Notes under the pieces: model-generated
Database searches by the model: none
What the model saw: the letters and a program-made list of their open reading frames with translations, nothing else
Told to the model about the DNA's origin: nothing
Source of the DNA: Bufo bufo
Lineage: Eukaryota > Chordata > Amphibia > Anura > Bufonidae
NCBI RefSeq assembly: GCF_905171765.1
Contig: NC_053392.1
Coordinates: 449,908,722 to 449,972,721, forward strand
Direction: 5' to 3'
DNA length: 64,000 bases
Shown here: positions 22,634 to 32,870 of the stretch, one piece after another
Position numbering within the stretch: position 1 is the first letter of the stretch
Layout of the letters: every line of letters starts with the position of its first letter
Program-made: the position numbers and the translations under genes

Positions 22634-23870
22634 TTGTCCCCCCACAGTAATTTCCCCCACACAGTAATTTCCCCCACACTAACCCCATATAGTAATTTCC
22701 CCCACACTGCCCCATACAGTAATTTCCCCCACATTTCCCCCATACAGTAATTTGCCCCACACTGCCCCCACAAAGTAATTTCCCCCACACTGCCCCATAT
22801 AGTAATTTCCCCCACACTTCCCCATACAGTAATTTCCCCCACACTACCCCGATATAGTAATTTCCCCCACACTGCCCCATATAGTAATTTCCCCCACACT
22901 GCCCCATATAGTAATTTCCCCCACACTGCCTTCATATAGTAATTTCCCCCACACTGCCCCATATAGTAATTTCCCCCACACTGCTTCCATATAGTAATTT
23001 CCCCCACACTGCTTCCATATAGTAATTTCTCCCACACTGCCTTCATATAGTAATTTCCCCCACACTGCCCCATATAGTAATTTCCCCCACACTGCCCCAT
23101 ATAGTAATTTCCCCCACACTGCCCCATATAGTAATTTCCCCCACACTGCTTCCATATAGTAATTTCCCCCACACTGCCCCATATAGTAATTTCCCCCACA
23201 CTGCTTCCATATAGTAATTTCTCCCACACTGCCCCCACATAGTAATTTCTCCCACACTGCCCACATATAGTAATTTTCCCCACACTACCCCCACACAGTA
23301 ATTTCCACCACACTGCCCCAAATAGTAATTTCCCCCACACTGCCCCAAATAGTAATTTCCCCCACACTGCCCCATATAGTAATTTCCCCCACACTGCCTT
23401 CATATAGTAATTTCCCCCACACTGCCCCATATAGTAATTTCCCCCACACTGCCCCATATAGTAATTTCCCCCACACTGCTTCCATATAGTAATTTCCCCC
23501 ACACTGCTTCCATATAGTAATTTCCCCCACACTGCCCCCATACAGTAGTGTCCCTCACACTGCCCCCACACAGTAGTGTCCCCCACACAGTAATTTCCCC
23601 CAGACTGCCCCAATACAGTAGTGTCCCCCACACTGCCCCCACACAGTAATTTTCCCCAAACTGACCCCCCACTACCCCCATATAGTAATATGCCCCACAC
23701 AGTAGTTTCCCCCACATTGCCCCATATAGTAATTTGCCCCCCGCATAGTAATCCCTCCCATAATTATTGCCCCCACATAGTAATCCCTCCCATAATAATT
23801 TGTCCCCACACAGTTTCCCACCGTAATATTTTTCCCCCACATGTCCTCCTGTGTCCCCCAAAGTTGGCAT
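22634..23870 (-). repeat. 27-29 bp minisatellite (about 43 units)
   Basis: The unit is TAGTAATTTCCCCCACACTG followed by CCCCATA (or CTTCCATA). On the minus strand it reads GGGGCAGTGTGGGGGAAATTACTA, close to the unit of the array at 19395-20990. A second, shorter copy of the same array lies at 25955-26810. Long open frames across it are period artefacts. Confidence 0.95.
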
Positions 23871-24385
23871 CTAAAAAATAAAAAAAAGTCGCGCACACTT
23901 CACTGTGCTGCTGCGTCCTGACACAGGCGTGCGCGATGACATTACCACGCACGCCTGCGCCGGGATTTCACTACCACATAGGCCTCAGGTCTACTAGGCC
24001 TGAAGCCTATGGCGGTGATCAGTGGCAGGGCAGGCAGGGAACTATGTGCTCCCGTGCCCCACCGCAGTATGTGGGCGTCAGTGCTCCAGCAATAAGCGCT
24101 TACATCTGTATTGATGGAAGCGCTCATTGCTTCTGGGCCTGGCACCCCTGTGAGAGCCGGCCCCCGAGGCAGACCCCAACCCCCGGGCATGCTACGATGC
24201 CTTTATGTTCAGCCGCTTTCCTCTGGTAGAGTAGAGAAGTCAGGGGGAATCCAGGATGGCACAGTTATGGGGTGGGGGGTCTGTGGATGGCACTGTTATG
24301 GGGTGGGGGGGTCTGTGGATGGCACATATATAACACTGCCATCCACAGATCCCCCCCCTGTAACAGTGCCAGCCACAGATTCCCC

Positions 24386-24651
24386 CCCCATAAGTGTCCG
24401 TTATCCACAGATCCCCCCATAAGTGTCCGTCATCCACAGATCCCCCCATAAGTGTCCGTCATCCACAGATCCCCCCATAAGTGTCCGTCATCCACAGTTC
24501 CCCCCATAAGTGTCCGTCATCCACAGATCCCCCCATAACAGTGTCCGTCATCCACAGATCCCCCCATAACAGTGTCCGCCATCCACAGATCCCCCCATAA
24601 CAGTGTCCGTCATCCACAGATCCCCCCATAACAGTGTCCGTCATCCACAGA
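24386..24651 (+). repeat. 30-33 bp minisatellite (about 9 units)
   Basis: The unit is CATAAGTGTCCGTCATCCAC followed by AGATCCCCC; later units carry an extra CAG (CATAACAGTGTCC). It starts inside the second copy of the 156-bp repeat and seems to have grown from its end. Confidence 0.9.
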
Positions 24652-25189
24652 TGTTTAAAAAAAAAAAGAATTACTGTCTGTTACCAAAAATTATTTTTCA
24701 ATAAATTGTACACTAATTGTACATTTGAATATCTACTTGCCATTATTCTGACTATGTTTCTGCTTTCAGAGCTAGTTATTACTTACATTATTACAAAAAA
24801 CAGTAATAATTGAATGCAGTGACAATAATTTATGATAATAAAGAGTGGACACATAGTCCTACAGATACAACCGGCCCTTTGAGGGTGACCAAACTGCTGA
24901 TGCGGCCCCCGATGAATTTGAGTTTGACACCCCTGCTCTAGAACATTAGGGGCGAGGGCCTGCTGCTGATCTGACCATCTAAAACATTAGGGGTGTTGGT
25001 CTGCTGCTGATCTGACCATCTAAAACATTAGGGGCGAGGGCCTGCTGCTGAGCTGACCCTCTAAAACATTAGTGGCGAGGGCCTGCTGCTGAGCTGACCC
25101 TCTAAAACATTAGGGGTGAGGGTCTGCTGCTGAGCTGACCATCTAAAACATTAGGGGTGAGGGTCTGCTGTTGAGCTGACCCTCTAAAA

Positions 25190-25336
25190 CAGGCATCCTC
25201 AAACTGCGCCCCCCCAGCTGTTACAAAACTACAACTCCCAGCATGCCCAAACAGCCTACAAGTATCAGCCTACAGAAGGGCATTGTGGCAGTTGCAGTTT
25301 TACAACAGCTGGAGGGCCGCAGTTTGAGGATGCCTG
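25190..25336. mobile_element. short hAT MITE in the 41-bp array
   Basis: Ends CAGGCATCCTCAAACTGCG and the inverted CGCAGTTTGAGGATGCCTG. Flanking octamers are CTCTAAAA and CTCCAAAA. 147 bp, including ACTACAACTCCCAGCATGCC, a motif familiar in vertebrate hAT MITEs. Confidence 0.88.
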
Positions 25337-25590
25337 CTCCAAAACGTTAGGGGCGAGTGCCTGCTGTTGATCTGACCATCTAAAACATTAGGGGTGAGGG
25401 TCTGCTGCTGAGCTGACCCTATAAAACATTAGGAGCGAGTGCAGCCTAATAAGCATGTTGATATGATGGAGGAGGAGGAAGAGGATGAGAAAAGGAAGAT
25501 TGAACCATATACCCTTTTTTGTGGTGGAAGGGGTGCATGGGAATACAGTGTATTCAATACACCATAAAAGCCACATTTAAAGTGCATTTA

Positions 25591-27186
25591 CAGTGGCGTG
25601 CCTAAGGTGTTTGGCACCTTCTCTTTCCTCTTCTCCTCCTTTAGACCGCCATGACAAATTCTTTCAGCCGCATCTCATCTCTACAGAGTTTGCTACACAG
25701 ACACGTTAGATTTCTCAATTTTTCCATCAACCTCCCCATCCTAGTGTCCCGCAACTAAGCCAGTCCTACTTTACACCAGTTTGATAAATTACCCAAAATG
25801 TCCCTATAGTGTCCACAGCAGCTATGATGTCCCCATAGTGCCCCCAGAAATAATAACACCCTATATTGTGCTCCAGGTATTAATCCCTGCATAGTGTCCC
25901 CAGAAATAATAGAATTGCCCCTACAGTGCCTCCCCAATAGCAACGCCCCCTACGCTTCCCCCATACAGTAATTTCCCCCCACACTGCCCCATACAGTAAT
26001 TTCCCCCATACAGTAATTTGCCCCACACTGCCCCCACAAAGTAATTTCCCCCACACTGCCCCATATAGTAATTTCCCCCACACTTCCCCATACAGTAATT
26101 TCCCCCACACTACCCCGATATAGTAATTTCCCCCACACTGCCCCATATAGTAATTTCCCCCACACTGCCCCATATAGTAATTTCCCCCACACTGCCTTCA
26201 TATAGTAATTTCCCCCACACTGCCCCATATAGTAATTTCCCCCACACTGCTTCCATATAGTAATTTCTCCCACACTGCCTTCATATAGTAATTTCCCCCA
26301 CACTGCCCCATATAGTAATTTCCCCCACACTGCTTCCATATAGTAATTTCTCCCACACTGCCCACATATAGTAATTTTCCCCACACTACCCCCACACAGT
26401 AATTTCCACCACACTGCCCCCACGCAGTAATTTCCCCCACACTGCCCCAAATAGTAATTTCCCCCACACTGCCCCAAATAGTAATTTCCCCCACACTGCC
26501 CCCATACAGTAGTGTCCCTCACACTGCCCCCACACAGTAGTGTCCCCCACACAGTAATTTCCCCCAGACTGCCCCAATACAGTAGTGTCCCCCACACTGC
26601 CCCCACACAGTAATTTTCCCCAAACTGACCCCCCACTACCCCCATATAGTAATATGCCCCACACAGTAGTTTCCCCCACATTGCCCCATATAGTAATTTG
26701 CCCCCCGCATAGTAATCCCTCCCATAATAATTTGTCCCCACACAGTTTCCCACCGTAATATTTTTCCCCCACATGTCCTCCTGTGTCCCCCAAAGTTGGC
26801 ATCTAAAAAATAAAAAAAAGTCGCGCACACTTCACTGTGCTGCTGCGTCCTGACACAGGCGTGCGCGATGACATTACCACGCACGCCTGCGCCGGGATTT
26901 CACTACCACATAGGCCTCAGGCCTACTAGGCCTGAAGCCTATGGCGGTAATCAGTGGCAGGGCAGGCAGGGAACTATGTGCTCCCGTGCCCCACCGCAGT
27001 ATGTGGGCGTCAGTGCTCCAGCAATAAGCGCTTACATCTGTATTGATGGAAGCGCTCATTGCTTCTGGGCCTGGCACCCCTGTGAGAGCCGGCCCCCGAG
27101 GCAGACCCCAACCCCCGGGCATGCTACGATGCCTTTATGTTCAGCCGCTTTCCTCTGGTAGAGTAGAGAAGTCAGGGGGAATCCAG
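25591..27186. mobile_element. possible hAT element carrying the second minisatellite block
   Basis: A candidate left end CAGTGGCGTGCCTAAGG lies at about 25593. The interior from 25955 to 27186 matches 22634-24254, including a unique 3' part (26810-27186) that differs from 23870-24254 at only about two positions. The minisatellite here is about 380 bp shorter. No right terminus was found, so the element is truncated or the end assignment is wrong. It may be the source of the block inside the 21954 hAT. Confidence 0.5.
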
Positions 27187-27585
27187 GCCTTGTTCATTTT
27201 GATAAGAGTCAACCTGTCAGTAGTGATGGACGAACATCTGCTGGGACGGTGCGCGAATGCGGGTCCCATTCATTTTAAAGGCAGGCGAACCTGAAAAACC
27301 TCCAGGTCATATTTGCAGCCACAAAATACTTACTGGAACATTTAAAAGAATCCTCTCTTGCAGCGCAATCCTTTCTCCTATCACTTCTCCTATCACAAAA
27401 TACTTACTAGATGTGCACACATAGTCCCACAACATGGACACTGACATACCAGAAGTATTAAGCGAATCTGCGATCTACAAGCATTATTTTTTTATCGCCG
27501 AAATTTCGGCAAAGTATTAATTGCAAGAGCACATGCGCTAGGAAGGCGTGGCCTACAGCAACTGGTTTGGACCGACTAGCAATTA
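27187..27585. other. unassigned flank with a hAT-type terminus
   Basis: TAGTGATGGACGAACATCTG at 27221 resembles the terminus of the large hAT at 55939. The rest of this fragment is short and has no right end. Sequence further right shows nothing recognised before the start codon at 27587. Confidence 0.35.
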
Positions 27586-27947
27586 GATGGATGCGATGGT
27601 TGGAACCAAGTTCAGCGACGAAGAGAAAGAACTCCTGGTGACTGTAAGTAATCTTACATTAAAGTAGTGTATTTGATTACATTTCACCTGCATGTCTGAA
27701 CAATCGCTTTATATGCATAAAGAGTGTTAGAAAAAAATCGCCAGTGCGACCATCTGCGATTCTAATTTTTCTTAAGTGCACAAAACTTCACATTTTATAA
27801 GGTCTCACTAGATATTAGTGATTGTTGCAGTAAGTATTTCTGTGACATCACACCCACTATGTTAGTAGCATATTTGTATGTAAAGCATAGAAATATAGTT
27901 CACATGCACATTGCACATCCATTGTCATGCCGCACACTATATACCAC

Positions 27948-28030
27948 ACACACACACACACACTATATACCGCACACACGCACACTATATCCCGCACACA
28001 GACACACACTTTATACCGCACACACACAGT
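27948..28030 (+). repeat. CA-rich microsatellite
   Basis: Short CA runs are separated by CTATATACCGCAC-type spacers. Simple repeat with no further signal. Confidence 0.8.
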
Positions 28031-28275
28031 TTATAGATTATAGTTTGTATCCTGTTGGTCAGAACTCAGGAGAAGCTTTCTTTGTCAGACCGCCAGTATT
28101 TGCTGGTTCATTTAGAGTTACCCAGGGTGCATCACGGGGAGGGGAACCAGCTGTACACCCCATACCGTACCGTCACTTCACTAAACAGGTACATCTCTGC
28201 TTAGCTGGAAAATATCAGATAGCTCCGACCCCACCCACATACAGTCGTAATACAATCCAATCTTCTAACCGTAAC

Positions 28276-28861
28276 ATTAAGGCCACATGCACATGGGCGT
28301 GTTTTTTCACAACTACAGACCGTAAAAACCCAGGCTGCTGTCCTGCAGAGTGGACGAGCACACGGCGTCATTGGTTGCTAACTCTCTATGACGCAGTACG
28401 CTTCTTGCCGCCACCGCTGTACAGTAATAAACTTGTATAGATCATAAAAGTGTATCACAGTACGGCGGTGGTGGCCGGAAGCGCACGGCGTAATCGGGCG
28501 GCCAAGGCAGGTTCTAGTGAAGTGCGCCGGCCGGCGCATGCGCACTTCGCATAACGAGGCCGCTGCCAGGAGTGAACGATGAACTGAGGTAGGCGGCTCT
28601 AATGAAAGGGAGGGCGGAGATTTCAATTCTGAAGGAGGCGCTGGTCACCGAAAGGCGATGGCTGCAGCCGGGCACCCTGCATCGTGAGACGTCCCTTTGG
28701 ACACATTTTGACGTGAGTGACAGGTTATATAAACCTGTTTTATATGATTATAGAGCCACAGGCGCATTTGATAAGGTCACTTTAGGATTCTGTGTATTAG
28801 TAGGGACCTCGCCATATGTTTAGGTTATAGGCAAAAATTCTGATGACAGAATCCCTTTAAA
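28276..28861. mobile_element. MITE fragments (Harbinger-like start, T2-like end)
   Basis: TAAGGCCACATGCACATGG at 28278 resembles the Harbinger-type end seen at 4391. GATGACAGAATCCCTTTAA ending at 28859 is a T2-type right end. Neither partner terminus is visible, so this is probably two truncated elements. Confidence 0.4.
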
Positions 28862-29130
28862 CCACTGAAGTGTTGCTTTAGCCGTGTGTTTGGGGGCATT
28901 GTCCTGCTGGAAGGTTAACCTCTGTCCTAGCCTCAAATCAAGCACAGAGTGGGACAGGTTTTGCTCAAGAATATCCCTGTCCATGTTTCCCTCAACTCTG
29001 ACCAGTTTCCCAGTCCCGCCTGCTGAAAAACATCCCCACAGCATGATGCTGCAACCGCCATGTTTCATTGTGGGGATGGTGTTCTTTGGGTGATGTGATG
29101 TGTTGGCTTTGTGCCAGACAAGTGACGGAC
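28862..29130 (-). pseudogene. Tc1-like transposase fragment
   Basis: The minus strand reads [20 protein letters not shown] and later [20 protein letters not shown], the mid-catalytic part (second Asp) of a Tc1-like transposase. The first Asp and the DNLNPIE region are absent. It abuts a T2-MITE end at 28861. Confidence 0.8.
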
Positions 29131-29395
29131 TGAACCATCACTGGGTCTGCAGTAGAAGCCTGAGGGCTAGCCTCCTTCCTACGGGCTATGGACCCAGGAC
29201 TATGGAAACCCCCACTATGACCTATTTGGGTTAGAGGGAACTATAAACCATGATATTTTGGTTGAATTTATAGGCCACATCTTTCCTATTACCCATTAAA
29301 GTTGCATGGTGTGAATCCATAAACGTAATAAGGGTTAACTCTGCTCTGAGACTCCCAATGAATGTGTTAGTTTATTTGTCCCTTTGTTCTATTGT

Positions 29396-29666
29396 ATCTG
29401 TAAAGAATAAATCAAGGCAACTGGACTTACTGTAGATTTCTTGAAAACGTTTCACTCGTTCTTCCAATGAGCTTTCTCAATTCTGAGTGACTGTACAAGA
29501 ATTCTCTGGGAATAAATATGTATTCTTGTACAGTCACTCAGATTTGAGAAAGCTTGTTGGAAGAACGAGTGAAACGTTTTCAAGAAATCTACAGTAAGTC
29601 CAGTTGCCTTGCTTTATTCTTTACAGATATACCATGACCTGGATAAATGAGAACCTTCACAGACAT
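29396..29666. mobile_element. inverted LINE-tail insertion with 13-bp duplication
   Basis: The direct repeats TTTGTTCTATTGT at 29383-29395 and 29667-29679 flank a 271-bp insert. The insert consists of two inverted copies of the same tail text (ATCTGTAAAGAATAAA... and ...TTTATTCTTTACAGAT), the right copy extended by ACCATGACCTGGATAAATGA. A long duplication plus an internally inverted retroposon tail suggests target-primed reverse transcription with an inverted (twin-primed) product. Confidence 0.65.
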
Positions 29667-29679
29667 TTTGTTCTATTGT

Positions 29680-30554
29680 GTTAGTGATGGGATTAAGAAG
29701 TAGCCGACTCTGGTGTAGAGAAGTAGATCATCCTCTGATAATGTCATGGATGTAGTAGGGGAGAACACCAAAAGACAACAAGAAGGAAGGGGAAAGACAC
29801 TAGGCCTCACCGCTAGGGAAGGAAAAGGGTCACCACCTATAAAACCCTGCTCCTGGCCCTGGCTCCGTATGGGCACCTCTCGATGGTAGTGATACCCATA
29901 CACAGGAACCTAGAAAACCCTGGTGACCCTCAGATGCCGTAAAGATAATGACAGGGCAGAGACCACCCGTTCCTTCCCTGGTGAAGGAACTAGCGTCCAA
30001 CTGAGGCCTAGTAAACAACCAGGGGGAAGATACAAAACACAACAAGCGGAACACTTAACTTCAGAGGATGATGGATGAACAGGACTTCAACATGAACCAC
30101 ACTCCAGCTCTTCCAAGACCAAATGAAGCTATCCCAAGCAAGGAGTGATGGGAAAAGTCAGACTAAATAGGGCGAGGTAAAGGTCACATGATCCACACCT
30201 GAACAGGAGGTGTGGACATACCAGCAACACACAGACAAAGTGAAACCGAAAGAGGCTGTCAGATCACTAATGCGTAGCTAATCTTTCAGACCTTCTGAGA
30301 CCTGTCACAGATGTGACAGATACACTCGGGAGATAATCCCATCCCACGGGTCTCCTCTCGCCCTACTGTTTCATCAAGACACTGTGGAGGGGATGTCTTT
30401 TTGCATGCTGTTAATTTTTTATTGAGTTATGCGTCATAAAGCTGGCAGCCACTGCAATTATATATAGATACCTCCATATTGGAATTTCTTCATATCTAAT
30501 GTTGTTAAGATTTCTGAGTTGTTTATCTAAAAGCTGAACATTCTGTGATTACAG
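29680..30554. other. unassigned, LTR-like texture
   Basis: No coding signal. The text resembles retroviral-type LTR sequence in composition, but no TG...CA pair with a duplication was found. Confidence 0.25.
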
Positions 30555-30918
30555 AAGTTCCTATTCCCTCCATTCGGAGAAGGAGATCGGCGGAGGCTGT
30601 GGAGGTTGAGGAAGAAGAGGAGGAGGAGGCCGGACCTTCCAAGCCTATTGAGCCACCCCCACTAGATGTGGGAGAAGTGAAGGAGGTGGAGGTGGAAAGT
30701 GCTGGACCCTCCAGCACCGCCCTGTCTCAGAACTCGGAGGAAGATGAGGCGATCACCAGCCCCCGCCAGGAGGGTAAATATGTGCACATAGAAATATGAT
30801 TATGTATCCATAGCATGTATATAAACATTAAAAGGGCCAACAATGAGGGGACAACATACACTATAGTAATACAAAAAAAGAACACTGGACAATAACTCTT
30901 TAATCTACATTAAAACCA

Positions 30919-31389
30919 TTAAAAGGAACCTGTCATGTGGATATTTGATTATAATCTAACTAATTATATACAATCATTAACTACTAAAAAGTACCTTAGA
31001 TGTATTCACTTACTGGTGTGACAGATGGTTACCTCATAATATACACACAAAGATGCCACATGCCGCATGCTAATGAGCTGATTTGAGTCCAGCATGATGT
31101 CAGTGAGTCCAGCGTATATTTAATTAACAGCTATAGCCACTCCCCTGCCCACCTGCTGCTGATTGACAGTTATTTTCCATATGAATCAGCAGCAGGTGGG
31201 CGGGGAGAGTCAGGAGCTCATGAATATTCAGGACTCATCATTATCAGCTGGAGCTTTTCAATACAAGATGTTGGCAGATTGACTGGGTCAATTAAAGAAA
31301 GTGACCCAGCATTTTACTAAGAGAATCAGTCACTTATTTATGTTGCCCTTAGTTAGGACACCATAAAACTGGTGACAGGTTCCCTTTAA
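30919..31389. mobile_element. T2-type MITE (TTAA)
   Basis: TTAAAAGGAACCTGTCATGT on the left and GTGACAGGTTCCCTTTAA on the right, with TTAA at both edges. 471 bp, non-coding, lying in the putative intron between exon candidates 2 and 3 of the Myb/SANT-like gene. An internal inverted pair (CACCTGCTGCTGATT against AATCAGCAGCAGGTG) is visible at 31150-31200. Confidence 0.75.
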
Positions 31390-32190
31390 CTTAACAAATA
31401 AATAATATTAAACTCTATAGAACTATCACTAACTAACAAACAAACAAAATAAAATTATACTGTACTGAAATATCACTAACTAATAAACTATATAATCATC
31501 ATAAATATCACTAACTAACGTATTGAGATTTAAATCGTCAATGTGTATAAAGACTTAGAAAATAAAATAAAAAAGGTAAAAAATAGACAGACATATTTTG
31601 TACCGCCGTGTACATATCGACCGTCTCTATAAAAATATCCTATGATCTAACCCCTCAGGTGAACACTGTAAAAATAAAAAAATAGAAAGAATAAAAAAAA
31701 AAAATACTAATTTAGTCACCAAGCTACCACTAAGTGCAACACCAAGCTACCAAAAAAGGCATATGCCCCCCAAAATAGTAACAATCGGTAATTTTATTCG
31801 ACCAAAAATGAGATCCTAACATTAGACAATCGCCAAATAAAAATAATAATATGGCTCTCAAACTATGGAGACACTAAAACATTAATTCTTTTTGGTTCAA
31901 CAATGCTTTTATTGTGTAAAACAGAAATAACAAAAAAATAAGGAAACATATTAGATCTTGCCGCATCTGTAACAACCAGCTGTATAAAAATATCATACCA
32001 AGTAACCCCTCAGGTGGACACCTTTCAAAACAAAAATGTTAAACTCTCCAAAAAGGCATTTTTTTGGACAACTTTTAACACAAAAAGGTGTAATAGCAAG
32101 CGATCATAAAGTCATATGCACCACAAAATAAAGGTTTAAAGGTTTAATAAGAATTGCAAATAATGTTTATATATATATATTTTTCAAACA
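31390..32190. other. AT-rich diverged repeat
   Basis: Two related segments (about 31613-31760 and 31960-32110) share CCCCTCAGGTG...ACACC and AAAAAGGCAT text. No coding sequence. The repeat family was not identified. Confidence 0.35.
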
Positions 32191-32579
32191 GTAATGAAGA
32201 CATTGAAGGCCAAAATGCAGAAGGAGCACGCCAGGATATGCGGGCCATTCAGGAAAGGATGAAGGCCATGGAGGAAAGGCAACGCCAGGCCATGAAGGGG
32301 GTGCAAGAGATGCTCCTGCTATTGGAAAAGTTGCCATAAAAAATATTTTTATTTTCTAATAAGTTATATAAATCGTTTATACAGTTATAATGTGTATTTT
32401 GTTTTTGTAATATTGCTCTGTTTTAGTGTAATAGCTCGGCCTAAATCAGCCAGAACTGACAGCAGCCGGTAGGGTCCATTCACACGTCTGTAAAATGGGT
32501 CCGCATGCATTCCAGAATTTAGCGGAATGGTTACAGACCCATTGATTTTCAATTCCAGTCAGAAAAATTTGACATTCAC

Positions 32580-32870
32580 AGGATAAATAAGTAAGTGTCG
32601 CCCAGTACAGGCCCCAAAAATTAGCCAACAGGCGTTCACCTGACAGCAAAGAACCTTGTATTCTGTGGCTAGAGGTACATCAGGCATTCACTGGATAAGT
32701 AAGTAAGTGTCGGCCACTAAAGGCCCCAAAAATTAGCCAACAGGCGTTCACCTGACAGCAAAGAACTTTGTATTCTGTGGCTGGAGGTACATTAGGCATT
32801 CACAGGATAAAGAAGTAAGTGTCGGCCATTACAGGCACCAAAAATTAGGCATTCAACGGACATAAAATGC
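32580..32870 (+). repeat. tandem repeat of about 120 bp, 3' region of hAT fossil 2
   Basis: About 2.4 copies of a unit containing GCCAACAGGCGTTCACCTGA and GTATTCTGTGGCT. It lies just downstream of the minus-strand hAT stop codon, where such repeats also occur in the hAT at 55.9-62.0 kb. Confidence 0.75.

Larger units (their letters stand above)
21954..24935. mobile_element. non-autonomous hAT element (Charlie-like ends)
   Basis: Left end CACGGGTGTCAAACACAAGG and right end (inverted) CAGGGGTGTCAAACTCAAAT. A perfect 8-bp duplication CTCTAGAA (21946-21953, 24936-24943) flanks it. Internal material is two minisatellites and a 156-bp direct duplication. No transposase. Confidence 0.9.
21880..25440 (+). 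repeat. 41-bp minisatellite split by two hAT insertions
   Basis: The unit is ACCCTCTAAAACATTAGGGG followed by TGAGGGTCTGCTGCTGAGCTG. Pieces lie at about 21880-21953, 24944-25189 and 25345-25440. The gaps are the hAT elements at 21954-24935 and 25190-25336, each flanked by octamers that belong to the repeat unit itself. Confidence 0.85.
27587..32339 (+). pseudogene. possible Myb/SANT-like (Harbinger-related) gene, three exon candidates
   Basis: Exon candidate 1 (27587-27643) starts MDAMVGTKFSDEEKELLVT and is followed at once by donor GTAAGT; the KFSDEEKELLV text is like the start of a Myb/SANT-like domain. Candidate 2 (30555-30773) follows acceptor ATTACAG and encodes an acidic, proline-rich linker (VPIPSIRRRR, a Glu run, EEDEAITSPRQE) before a GTAAAT donor. 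Candidate 3 (32200-32339) can be joined in phase and encodes a coiled coil (MRAIQERMKAMEERQRQAMK) ending in a stop. Myb-like trihelix protein with acidic linker and coiled-coil tail is a known arrangement in Harbinger accessory proteins and their domesticated relatives. The exon bearing most of the Myb domain was not found between 27644 and 30554, where a T2-MITE end, a Tc1 fragment and a LINE tail have inserted. It may therefore be broken. Confidence 0.4.

Noticed and set aside
22489..23715. 408-codon minus-strand open frame and similar frames at 25950-26828
   Set aside because: These translate a 27-29 bp minisatellite (repeated GNYY/GKLLYG words) and have no domain.
24386..24651. CRISPR-like regular repeats
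   Set aside because: Units are contiguous with no unique spacers; this is an eukaryotic minisatellite.
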